A stretch of DNA of 64,000 nucleotides. Source: Erythrocercus mccallii. Its lineage: Eukaryota; Chordata; Aves; Passeriformes; Dicruridae. Below the pieces are notes generated by a model. The model worked only from the letters and a program-made list of their open reading frames with translations, was not told where the DNA came from and made no database searches. The stretch's first letter is position 1. Every line of letters starts with the position of its first letter. Where the stretch lies: positions 124,001-188,000 of the forward strand of contig VZRG01000165.1 of the NCBI GenBank assembly GCA_013397435.1, read 5' to 3'. A program made the position numbers and the translations under genes. This document shows positions 1-10,842 of the stretch, piece by piece.

Positions 1-2930
1 TAGTGTACTGTTGATTTCGGGAGCTTTATTTGAATAGAAAGTTGATAGCAGTTTATCTTTTTACTTGATGCAAATTCTTCTGATTAGAAAAATTCATTTG
101 CTGTAAAAGCATAAGCATGAAAAAATACCATAATTTAAAGATGGGGAAGAGGGAAGGGCAGATGTTCTGGAAAATATAGAACAGAAATAAAAGCAGAAAT
201 ATAAGAAATATAAGAAATATAGTTTTGAAAAATATTAGAAACAATATGCTTAACAAGAAGTATGAATAGCTCTAACTGGTGGTAACCAGCAGGTAACACA
301 TTCCCTTGTTGTTGCTAATAACACTGACAAAGAAGGAAACCCAATGTTTAGTAAACTCTATGAAAAATCAGAAATCAATATCATATTACGTCACCTAGAC
401 ATGAAAGTCCTTCAAGCATTTTCTAAACATGGGATGGGGCAACAGGAGGAGGATGCTGTGGTGATAAATTGTGTACCATGCTGCCAGTTAAATGAGAAGA
501 CTACAGAGTAATTTTTCTTCTAGTTTCTATGTGATTTGGACATAAATATAGATCTCATGAAAGTATGTGGTATCTAAAGCTCAGGTGAGCTTACATCTAT
601 GCTAAAAGTTGTAAAAATTGGTTCCCAAGGATTCTTGCTGTACATCTGGCTGTGGAGCACTGCTGTGTATCAAGAGGAAGCCTAAGGATCGACAGCAGCA
701 TTGATTGCACCTTTTCTTCCAAGGGATGGAAATTCAACACAAGACTGGACCAGCACACAGAAAGGGACGGTAAGGGATTTACAGAAACTAAGATATGCTA
801 AAGCTTGAATCCCATCCTTCACTATGGAACTCACTTGTCTTTCTGCTGAAGTGATAAAACTGAGGGAAAGGAGAAGTCTTTGCTCTCCAATTTAGATTCT
901 TAACATGGAGCTCTGGATGCTGACATCCTATTTGTTCCCTGATTTTAGATAGCTAGATCAAATACTGTGAAATGGAGGGGGAATATCACAAGTTCAGTGG
1001 CAATTAGAGCATTAGGATCAAAAGGAAAAGAGGAAAATGCAGTCATACTTTACTTTTACAATAACAAAAACAAACACTAGTGCACATGTGGTAATAGGGA
1101 GAAAAAGGCACTGCTAATGGCAATCAGCTTGTTGTACTGGTCCAAAGAATCCTAATTATTACACTTGGAAAAAGCTGTACAATACTCTGGAGGACCCAGT
1201 TCCAGCAAACTCAGCAAAAGCATCTGCTGAGCAAAAGCTGGTAGCTTTTCTGTTAGAGCTTGTGCTGAGTGTGGCTGGGGATACACTGGATTCAGTATTA
1301 GCAGCACTGGAAGACAAAGGCATGATGCCTGGTCTCAGAAGTGGAGTGTGATGCACAAAAGCCTGCAGACACCACAGAAGTCTCTGAGACACTAAGTGTG
1401 CTTCTGGTTTGGCTATAAAATTTATTTGAGTGACTGAAATCTGTTGCCTGGACATGGCCACACCTCCAGGCATCAATCATAAAGCCATTGAGACATCACT
1501 AGCTAAGTTCCCTCTGCTTAGGTCCCATGTTAAGCTTGACATGTTAGATACTGGGTCATGTCTGATCTGTTGCAACACTGAAATCCACAGTCATTGTCTT
1601 TCATAAAAAGTAATTTATCCCTTTAATTAATTATTTATTTCTTCCAGTGCTTGTTCAGAAACTGAGAGATCATGATTTAACCTGTTTGGCTTTATGGCAC
1701 GCAGCCTCACGCCCTGTATCTGTGAGGTGTATCATGGGAAGGGGGATCACTGGCCTTCTTCAGGTGCACTGTTGAACCTGTGCTGCTCTGCAGAAAAGTG
1801 CTCAGTGTTTTGTAGAAAAGCAATAAAAAGAGAGGAGAAAAAAAACAAGTTGTGAGAGCAGGATGCTATTGTCTAAGCACTCTCCCTGGCATTATTTCAT
1901 CCACCTGGAGGATGCACTTCATATGAGATGTCACTCCTACTCCCTTTATCCCAGTAAGGCTCAGCAAGAGAGAGTTACCTTGCTGGGCAAACTGAGGCAC
2001 TTCTGGCATGAGTAACTTCCCATCTATGAGCCTGTTCCTGGGTTTATCCTGATATCCTTATTAGATATTTCTATTTGAGAGATCATTACTGAAGAAAAAA
2101 ATTACTTTCAGAGTTAAATAAATAAAGTAGATCTAAGGGTCCTTGCTTTTGTCTTGCCCCTTATTGCCATCTGAAATATAGTATCATATGCATGGCAGCA
2201 GCTGCCCTGACCAGTAGTGGAGTACAAATGGATTGTGATGTAGAAGCAAAATGTTCTTCAGTCTCTAGTACTCAACTCCTGCATCCCTGCAGGCCCTCCC
2301 CAAGCTGCATCTCAGCCTGCCCAGTCCCATCTCCATACTATCAATCCAGATACTCACTCCAAAATAAATAGATCCCTAAAGTGCTGCCTTTAGTACTTTA
2401 GTTTCTTTCACCTCATGCAGACCTCACCAAGTGAGGACTTCTGTGTCCTGATGAATTGTCAATGTACAGTGGGGCAAGTCAACATTTCCTCAGAGGAATA
2501 TCAATTTTGTGCTTTGATATCATACATATGAATCCTACATTCTCTCTCTCTCTTTCCCATTCTTTTTCTGCTCAGCAAAAGCAAATCTTAGCTTTTTTAT
2601 TATTATTCTGAAGAAGACATAGATATTTAAAATTTCATCATTTATTAACCATGTGTTTATTTTTCTTAAAATCTAATAGGAAATTCTACCTCAGATGAAG
2701 ACTGCACACAGCACTAGGAAGCATATGTATAAATATATACATATTTATTTTACATTTGAAGATTAATTCTAAAATCAGACATCCATGCTGGAAATGAGTT
2801 GCAATTTTAAATAGGGATAAGTTAGTGTTTCTCCATAAACTTATATTTGTTTACTAGTATCAAAGTATTAGGTGCTTGTGAGATATACTAACTCCAAAGT
2901 ACAGATTATCACTGTATAACACAAGTAAAA
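1..2930. other. Unique AT-rich noncoding DNA
   Basis: No gene, RNA gene or recognisable mobile element is visible. Open frames are short and carry no known motif. Small items present are a (TC)n tract at about 2541-2553 and an AT-rich perfect inverted repeat (9-bp arms ATATGTATA/TATACATAT around a 4-base centre) at 2723-2744. Best read as intergenic or intronic sequence. Confidence 0.65.
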
Positions 2931-2939
2931 AGAATTTGA

Positions 2940-4180
2940 TATGAGCTGAATATACATGAAAATTTAGAAACTGAAAGAACTGGATAAGGAAAGTAAAAGG
3001 ACACAATGAGAAACTGTGACAAGTAGAAATAAATATAACAGAAAGCAATTTTTGAAGTGAACCAACAGAAAAATCCTAACAAAAGTACTTGATTGGTACT
3101 ATACATTGTGAATAGTAACACAGAAGAGGCAGAAACATTTAACAAGTCTTTTTATAGATGAGAAAAAAACAGGTGGTAGAGCCTCTTTAGAGGATGATGA
3201 AATGCCTTCAAGTGCTAAAGCAAGTCAATTAAAACACAGATACCAGTATTAATCGACAATAAATCAACAGATGACTGGCATGAAAAAAATAGAATATTTC
3301 TAAAAGAGCATCTCCCTGAGCCATAGGTACTTTCTTTTCAATAGCCCTTAAACTACTTTGAAGATCCAAATTCATAGAAGAAAAGCTAAAATAAAAGGCT
3401 AAGATAATAATAGACTTTTTGTTTTGTGCAAAGTGGCAGATTGTATTCAGCTTCATTAAAAAAGAGTTAAAGCACAATAATACAATTAATGCAAATCAAT
3501 ATGGGCTCTTAGAAATTTGGTGTTGATTCTGTTATGTGATTAGAAGTTTAGCTACTAAAGGTAATTGGGGGAATACAATACACTAAAACTCCTGTGAGAC
3601 ATTTGGCTGGGTGACTTGTGACATTTTGATTATGAAATTAGAACAATATGTTGTATAGAACCATTTGAATAGATTAAAACCAGTTTAATTGATAGTTCTC
3701 CAGATGTAATTGTAAATGACTAATCATTGTTGACCGGGTGCATTTTAGCTAAATTCCAGTGGGTTTATTTCTACTTAACATTTTTATCCATGACCTGGAA
3801 TAAAATATTAAGTCATCACTAATAAAGTTTTCAAATGACATAAAGATGGAAGGAGCAGCCAATAATGAAGAAAAAAGATCATTGATGCAGAGTGATATGA
3901 ATCCCTTCTGGTCTCAGCCTTAATGTAAAAAAACTGTGTGTATTTGAGCACAAGGATTCAGTAAAAGCAGCTAAGTTTGGATTACAGTGTCCATATTAGA
4001 ACGCCATATCACAATGGGGTTAATTAATGGCTGGAGCATGGTTTGTGTCTGATGTTATATGGAAGAAAAACAGTTCAAATGACCCTGTTATAGGTTCAGA
4101 TGAACATCTTGTCAAGCTCATCATGCAACATGCAAGTTTTGGTCATCTTTGATAAGGCACCCAGAACAATCATTCTGGTC
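2940..4180 (+). mobile_element. Ancient, decayed CR1 LINE fragment (reverse-transcriptase region)
   Basis: The stretch follows the order of the 3' part of the CR1-family ORF2 but is heavily mutated, with stops in every frame. The clearest section is about 3485-4060. It contains a segment equivalent to the start of the palm region near 3490, a decayed block near 3740-3765 where the RT B-box (GVPQGS-like) is expected, and near 3811-3840 a segment reading roughly SLIKFSNDIK, where active CR1 copies have the FADD catalytic box. The catalytic aspartates are lost. The part before 3480 and after 4100 is assigned only by rough similarity, so the borders are approximate. The divergence suggests an old CR1 lineage, older than the copy at 28.3 kb. 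It is non-functional. Confidence 0.7.
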
Positions 4181-5063
4181 GTGACAAGGGTACTTAAACA
4201 TTCTTAGCTGGACCTGGGTCTCTCCTGTTAGGAGCAAGTAGCAGCATTTTTCCATCTCCTATGATTACATATATGACACTGAAATGCACTTTCTCCTAAA
4301 ACACATCACTTCTGTAATTTTTCTGAGGTTAAAAAGGACAGACAGAGAAGCTGATCTGCTCAGTTATCATGCTTACTAGGTCAACATACAAGAGTTACTT
4401 TGATCTTGGTTCATGCAAGATATCAGGAAAAAGAAGCCTCCTATTAAAATTTCATGTCTTATAATTAATGATCCCTTTCATAAAATTGCCTCTAATATCT
4501 TTGAATCTTAGACAGACTGAGTCTACCTGGAGGGAGAATTTTCTTTGCAGAGATGCATGAAGATCATAAATTGCCCTGTTTTAGTAATTTATTGGGTCTT
4601 CAAGGGGCTAAAACTTCTATTTTCTAAAGAGCAGAATTCAAAAGAAATTTCCTGCTGTAATGAAATTAAGTATGGAAACATTAAAGATCTGCGACAGAAT
4701 CAAGTGTTTTACATCTAACATCTCACAAAGAAACTTTGGATCGAAGGAAATTTGTTGTAATATTTATTGTTTAGGATGACAAAAAAATGAAAAGAAAAAA
4801 TATATAAAGCTTTCAGTATCAGAATGTTCTGGCTAAGTTCAAACCTGCAGTATTGGCTTACTATCCAAAAAAATATCCAGGCAATTGCTATGGAAAGTAA
4901 TCAAATTAAGCAACATGTGCACACACCAAACCCAGAAAGGAGTGTCCTTGCAAACAGAAATCTAAGCTGTAAAGCACCTCACAATGAGCAGCTGGGAAAT
5001 CCCTCTCTGAAAATGTGTCTGTAAGAAAGGTGCTGTGAAACTCTGAGCACTTGCTCGTAAAAA

Positions 5064-5098
5064 GGCAGGAAGATGGCAGGAAGATGGCAGAAGATGCC
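5064..5098. repeat. Short tandem repeat, 11-bp unit, about 3 copies
   Basis: The unit GGCAGGAAGAT occurs twice exactly (5064-5074, 5075-5085) and a third time with one base missing (5086-5095), followed by GCC. This looks like a local replication-slippage duplication with no evident function. Confidence 0.85.
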
Positions 5099-5548
5099 AA
5101 GCCAACATCTGAGCAGTGCCTAGAATTTAGGACTCCAGCAGAACCACCTGAAGATCCAAGTCCAAGTTTCCTATGCTGCCAGTGAAATGTAGACAGGGAT
5201 ACAGCATGTTGGATAAGCATTCAAGTTACAGTCAAAATTTTTCTCTTTTGCTTTTTGTTTTTTTTTTTAATTGAGATTAAATGGTTATTAACTCTAAGCC
5301 TATTGCAGTTTCAGATAAAATGAGGTTCCCCTTTACTTCTATTGACTCACTGGCCAAAATTACATCAGTACTTTTTTTGTTTCTGTTCATTTAGCAGCTA
5401 GAGATCAAAATTCTGTTATTCTTTCTTTCCAGCTGTGTACAGTCTAACTACTGGTGCTATCAGATTCAAGGAGACCTTCCACTGTTAGCCACTGTTAGAA
5501 AGGCAACCAGAAGCATTATTCCAGTTATTTTTGAGGGTGGAGTGTTTT

Positions 5549-5589
5549 GGTTTGTTTTTTTGGTTTTTGTTTTTTTTTTTTTTTTTTTT
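5549..5589. repeat. T-rich low-complexity tract with 20-T run
   Basis: The plus strand is nearly all T with scattered G, ending in 20 uninterrupted T at 5570-5589. Such a tract could be the A-tail of a minus-strand retrocopy lying to the right, but no polyadenylation signal or recognisable retrocopy follows, so it is called simple sequence. Confidence 0.8.
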
Positions 5590-8500
5590 GTATTCTGGCA
5601 GAGCAAAACCTTCTTTGAACTTTTGTCTTGGGCTTCTAAAAGTACAATAACTTGTAAAGAATTTATTCAGCTCAGACTGGCTGCATCCTAAAAAAATATG
5701 GTTACATATTGTTTTGCATTATGTAATTGCATTGGGTGAGTGTGAAAGCCTTGGAGACTTAAATCTTTGTCTCTCACATATTCACTCAACAAATGTTGGA
5801 AGTGCAAGTTTACCCAGCCAGCCTGAGCAATGGGCAAGACTCAAAAGAGGCTGTGGTCTTCAGAGCTATCAGATTCCTGGGGTTTGTAGGAATAAGTGCA
5901 GAAATCTCAACCAAAAGCTCTTATTCATTCTTTCCAGTGTTAATATTGAACTTAGAGACATGGCTCTTGTTAGTTTACACAGTTACAGGACGAGAAAACA
6001 GATAAAAAGGGAGGAAGTCAGTGGACCATGTGGGGCATCTAGAATCACATGTAGGTGCCTAACTTCATATCTTCTACCTTTTATGCCGGAGTGCATCAGA
6101 ACCTCTTTTCTGGGTTGTTGGGCAAAACAACCTTCAGATGCTCCAGGCCTCAACTCCTGCTGAGGGAGGCAGGAGACACCACAGCCCACTATTTGTCCCC
6201 CTGGGCCATCTGGTGCCTGAGAGTTAGCTTAAGCTCTGTGCTGACCTTTTCATTCACACTGCAAGTTTCTCAGAGGTGTATTGAAGCTGGTAGCTGAAGT
6301 GGCAAACTAATCACTTGCATGTAGTGCACACTGCTGCAGGCATCGGGGTGATAAATTGTCTAATTTTACTAAGCAAGGTTGCTCAGATAAAAGCTACTCC
6401 AGTAAGGGTATGTACAGCTGTCTTTGTTATGGACTAAACAATAACAGGCATGGTTCTGATGCTTTTATGGTTTTATTTTTAATTGTCAGAATTTTTCTCA
6501 ACAACATCTTGAAAAAATCTTTCATTGAAAAGATTTTAAATCTGTAATTTGCATAAATATTTTAGATCATTTTTGAAGTAACAGCTGTCATGAAAGGCTG
6601 TATTTCCATTTGTTTACAAAAATAGGAAATCATTACCATTTTGATGTCCCATGAGAATTGAAAAACACATATGTAAACAGAGAGCAGATTAACACAGAGA
6701 ATGAGTGTGTGTCCTTGTATTGGCAGTGGCTTACTACCCTCACTGCAGTTGGGAACCATACGTTTATACTTTTCATTGTACCCCCATGATAGTCTCACGT
6801 TCATATTTAAATTCTTTAATATTTTAATTTTCTTTCAAACCAATTGTTGAAGTTTTGTGGTTTTTTCTAACATATTACCACAATGCCTCACATTCAGGTG
6901 CTCAGAATATTTGCAGATAGTCAAATATTTCTTTCTTTTTATTAAAAATATTTATTCCACATATCAAAATGGTTTTCACACATGCAAAACAAACATAATG
7001 TATACTTTTGCTTAGTTGTAATAAGACAAGACAATGGTTTGCTCTGAAGCCCCACACATTTCTGTGTGGAGTATTTCTAACCCTTACAAGATATACATGC
7101 ATATGCATTATCAAAATTGTGTGAGTATCCTCTCATAAAAGTTGCAGGCAAAGAAGACAAGCTTGCATTGATTCCTGCAGCAGCACAAAGCTCAGGACAA
7201 CCTACATGCTAGGAATTTGCCCCAGGTTGATTTGGACTCTCTTATGCCATAACTACATGACTCCACAAGTGTCAGCTGTCTCAAGGCCAACTCAGGGAGT
7301 TCCTACAGTAACTTTAGTCATGATTTTTGTTGTGGTATGGATGCCTTAGGTGTCATTTAAAGCATCATAGGTGACAAAATATCCCTTGTGGTAACAAAGA
7401 TTTGACTCATAGTTTGTGAATCTGTGGGAGTCCCTGCCATGCCCTGTGTTCAGTGAGGAGCAGATCTGGAAAAGAATTGCAAAGCCATGATGTTCAGTGA
7501 TGCCATCCTTACCTTTTTATATGTTGTATCCCTGCATAATGCTTACAAAATCAAATTATGGTCCAAAGTGTTTTACACAATGGGGTGGGAAATGCTTAGA
7601 GTCTAAGATAGGATGCAAAAGACCAGCATAGTGGTAAGTGAAAAAAGGGAAAATGTTCCATGTCTGAAACAACCAATGGCAAGCATGAAAGGGAAAGAAA
7701 TATTTGAATTCCTGTGTTTTCCTGGAGTTAGGCATCATCACCAAGAGGTGACCAAGACTACCTGAGACCACTGTCTTACTCCTTACCCTGAATTCCATAC
7801 ATCCCTTAGGGGAACAATGGCTGGCTGTCTTTTTTGTTCTAAGAGCAAACAGGAGGAACCTTCAAATTGTGATGGTTGGGGAACTCACATCAAACAGGTT
7901 CTGTGACCTCCTCAGCTATAATCAAGTGTGTAAAACTCAGAAACACTTAAAATTGATGACATGGGAATTCAGACATAGGACAGAAGAAATCTGTTGCCAG
8001 TGATAACAAAAATCAAAGTAAAATGGAGGGAGAAGATTACCTTTCTCTAGGTTGTCATGCCTGCAGTCCTTTATACAAGTCTTGCTGCATAGCACATAAA
8101 CAGGCATTGAGCAACAAGACTATTTTGTTTTCCCATTTTCTGAAGCTGATACCACACCAAGACAGAAAACTAGAGAAGGAGCTCTTCTGGTCTCAGAAGA
8201 AAAAGCTGCAGAAACAATAAACAGGATCTGGACTGCAACCTCTTTAGTAACCCCTTACTAAAGGTTTCATAGCTGCTACTTAGTAAAAGTGCATGCAATG
8301 CAGTTCCTGTTGTAGTCACTGGAGAGAGACAGTTCTCTTTGAAAACACACAAGCGTGAGCTGCCTGAACTGGGTTTACTCTCCTCCAAATAAAGGAATGA
8401 TGGAACTATTGCATTTTTCCATAAGCTTTTTTTAATTGAATCTGTACCAGATTACATCTTCACGATCTCATATCCACAATATTTAAATTTTGTCAATAAT

Positions 8501-8620
8501 GAGAGGTTTTCCTACTCAAAATAAGTAAGATACATGTTGTAGTTGAGTTTAAATAGCCCCCTCACTCTCTCAGGTTTGCTCTGTAGTAGCACAAGAACAG
8601 GACATGAAAACATCAAGCAA

Positions 8621-8626
8621 GGAGCC
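8621..8626. repeat. Left target-site duplication of the solo LTR (GGAGCC)
   Basis: The six bases GGAGCC directly precede the LTR start TGTAG and recur directly after its end at 9268-9273. Six-base duplications are usual for betaretrovirus-like (class II, ERVK-type) and alpharetrovirus-like integrations. Confidence 0.8.
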
Positions 8627-9019
8627 TGTAGAGGTGTAGAATGTCATTGTGCTGTTTGGTTCCTTAAAATTCTTTGTATGGTTTGCAGTTCCATATATGT
8701 TCCAATTGAGTTCTATGTACCCAGTTGGACCCCTTTGTTCTCCTTCAGGATTTTTCCCGCCAAAAGTTGTTTACTCCTTTTGCCTCACATGTTTCCCGCT
8801 CTCTGTCCATGTGCCCCTGTCTGTCCATCATCCAGTTCTGTCGTCCCATTGGGCACCCGCCTGTGGGGCGATGGGCTGGGTGATTGGCTGGCAGGGGATC
8901 ACGCTATATCACCCCATACCCTGCCTTTCCCCATTGGTTACGACTGTAGTCACCCCATTTATGTCATCCCAAATCCCTCTGCAGATTGAGTACCCCATGC
9001 TCTCCACCCCCAGTTAATG

Positions 9020-9030
9020 TTAATAAATAC
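9020..9030 (+). promoter_or_regulatory. TATA-like box of the solo LTR
   Basis: TTAATAAATAC lies about 75 bp before the LTR polyadenylation signal, downstream of two ATTGG boxes, which is the expected position for the U3 core promoter. Transcription would start roughly 25-30 bp downstream, running rightward. Confidence 0.5.
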
Positions 9031-9103
9031 CCTGGTTCAGGGTGTGAAAGGCGCTCTCAGTTTTTGGGTCTCCTAGGCTCTCGAGCTCTAGGGCGCCCAC
9101 GTG

Positions 9104-9109
9104 AATAAA
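9104..9109 (+). terminator. LTR polyadenylation signal AATAAA
   Basis: A canonical AATAAA sits in the expected R region of the LTR, with GT/T-rich sequence further downstream. It would define the R/U5 border about 15-25 bp beyond. Confidence 0.6.
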
Positions 9110-9267
9110 ACCTCCACTTATTCACCCTATCTGAGAGCCCTGCTTCTGCCTTCCCGTCTTCGTTCCTCTCGCTGCTGCTTCCGACGAACGGAAAGCAAAA
9201 AGAACCCACGAGCAGACAGGAGTCTGCTGGTGTATAGCTACCCCCTGAACCATCAAGAGCGGCTATA

Positions 9268-9273
9268 GGAGCC
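9268..9273. repeat. Right target-site duplication of the solo LTR (GGAGCC)
   Basis: Exact copy of 8621-8626, directly after the LTR end. Removing the LTR and one copy gives a continuous pre-insertion site. Confidence 0.8.
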
Positions 9274-9376
9274 AATATCACCAAATGTTTAAAGACATAA
9301 AATTGTGCACAGGCGCACATAAAACAACTAAAAATATTTATTGAATTACTGATATAATCCAGGCAGCTCTGCTTGC

Positions 9377-9460
9377 ACAGAATCATAGAATATTTAGGAT
9401 TGGAAAAGACCTGTAAGACCACTGAGTCCAATCGTTGAGCTGCAATCTTCGCCTCTATGA
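9377..9460 (-). mobile_element. CR1 LINE 3'-end fragment
   Basis: The plus strand begins ACAGAATCATAGAAT followed by a decayed TTAGGATTGGAAAAGACCTGTAAGA-type segment and a GAGTCCAATC motif. This is the reverse complement of the CR1 3' untranslated region and its octamer tail. The element is severely 5'-truncated, as is usual for avian CR1. It lies about 100 bp right of the solo LTR. Confidence 0.85.
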
Positions 9461-10810
9461 CTGTATTAAAATTCGCACATTGACTCCATGGAAGTTGTTG
9501 GGTTTTCTGGGCAACATCCAGAGTAGGCAGAAAAAGGGAACTGATCAGGCAAAGGTAACAGAGGGTTGAGAGGTATGATAAATTAAGCTGGGAAAACATA
9601 TTAGGTTTATTTGAGAGGGTAAATGGGGATATGAAATGCAAGTGTCTCAAGGAACAGTGATCCTGCAGGGAACAAAAGAGTGCATGGAAAAATAAGACAA
9701 AAAGAGAAAGGATGAAAGGATGAGCTGGTGGCTTGTGGCCAAGGTGTACAAAGCACTTGTGTGTGACAATCAAGTATGACCTACAGACTGGTGTGGTAGT
9801 TTGGGATGCTCTGTCTAGGAAATGTCATAGAATATTTTGCCATAGTTTCTCCAGACCAGTCGAGCTTAACCTTTAAGGTTCAAGGATCTACTTGGATCAT
9901 GATCAAGGTCTAAGGTTTTTCCCTGAGTTTTGACATCTGAATCGCCTTCACAACAATGTAAAATTGAGGTTGAAGTCTTTTGCTTTAAATAGTGAAATCT
10001 CATAAATCAATAAAATCTGTTTTGGTATTGAAATCACTTAGGTTCCTAGGAAGAAAAAAATTTCAGTGAGAAGGGTTTCATTTGATGTAGTTGTAAGCAA
10101 CTATTCATGACAATTAATGCTTGTCAAGAATGTACCTTTTCTGTAATAATAAAAAAATATATATGTTTTGGTGTTTTTTTAATGACTGGTTCTTAGAAAC
10201 AAACAAAATCCTCATCCCACATTTAAGTGCTTTAGGTAGAAACTTGTGTAATTTTCTGTTCAGAAGTTTCAATTTTTCTTGGGAAACTAGTATAAAATAT
10301 AACAAGAAGGGTGCTCTTGCAATCTCACATTAGGCTGCAGGATAATTTAATCATAAAAAATGTAGCGATACTGCCAACGCTTTTCAAGTGCTTTAAATAA
10401 ACCTACTTCATACATGTTATAAAAAGTATGATCCCTACACATAAATAAAATTTGAAAGTGTACATAATTCACTGACAGGAGGTCTGAAGACACATGTCTG
10501 AGGCTGGGCAATAGTCTCTCACTCTATATAGACCATAGCATTGATGCGTCTCAACTATAGTTACTGTGAAAGAAATTACAATTTTTCTATGGTGCTGATA
10601 ACATGAAAGGAAAAAAAATGATTGGGTGATATAGCCAGTATCTACAGTTATTCTTCCCATAAATAGAAGCATTGAAATTTCTTTTTACTGAAATTCTATA
10701 TTGTAAACAATAGTGTAAATGTGGCCTTGGTGCATTAAAATATGGACTGAGTCTGCTGCATGCACTATTTTATGGGAAATAAAATTCAATAAATGGGACA
10801 AACCCTGGTA

Positions 10811-10842
10811 ACATTTACACCAGGGTAAATTCAGAGTATTGG
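10811..10842. repeat. Remnant of an old sauropsid palindromic repeat
   Basis: The segment reads like the known 'TTTACACCAGTGTAAATCC' class of palindromic, probably DNA-transposon-derived repeats that are abundant in turtles and crocodilians and decayed in birds. Only one arm is recognisable. Recognition is from memory of the family, not alignment. Confidence 0.35.

Larger units (their letters stand above)
4181..8620. other. Unique noncoding DNA with small simple repeats
   Basis: No gene or large repeat is recognised in this 4.4-kb stretch. It contains a short 11-bp tandem repeat near 5064-5098 and a T-rich region at about 5549-5589 ending in a 20-T run. Several open frames of 60-149 codons occur (the longest at 5714-6163, plus strand), but they show no domain, no conserved-looking composition and overlap each other in other frames. 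Confidence 0.6.
8627..9267 (+). mobile_element. Endogenous retrovirus solo LTR, class II (ERVK-like), 641 bp
   Basis: The element starts TGTAGAGG and ends CGGCTATA. The ends form an imperfect inverted repeat (TGTAG / CTATA, the terminal CA apparently changed to TA) and are flanked by an exact 6-bp direct repeat, GGAGCC. Inside, the order fits an LTR on the plus strand. A C-rich U3 carries CCAAT-type ATTGG boxes near 8879-8886 and 8931-8938. A TATA-like TTAATAAATAC lies near 9020-9030. R begins shortly after that, AATAAA sits at 9104-9109, and a U5 of about 140 bp follows. No primer-binding site or gag sequence follows the right end, so this is a solo LTR left by recombination between two LTRs. 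It stands out from its flanks by high C and G content. The 6-bp duplication and the length suit avian ERVK-type LTRs; the exact family cannot be named from sequence alone. Confidence 0.8.

Noticed and set aside
5714..6163. 149-codon plus-strand open frame
   Set aside because: No recognisable domain, other frames are also open over the same interval, and there is no splice or promoter context.
9057..9773. 238-codon open frame on the minus strand
   Set aside because: It runs through the U5 part of the solo LTR, its target duplication, the CR1 tail and unique flank, so it is a chance reading across unrelated sequences.
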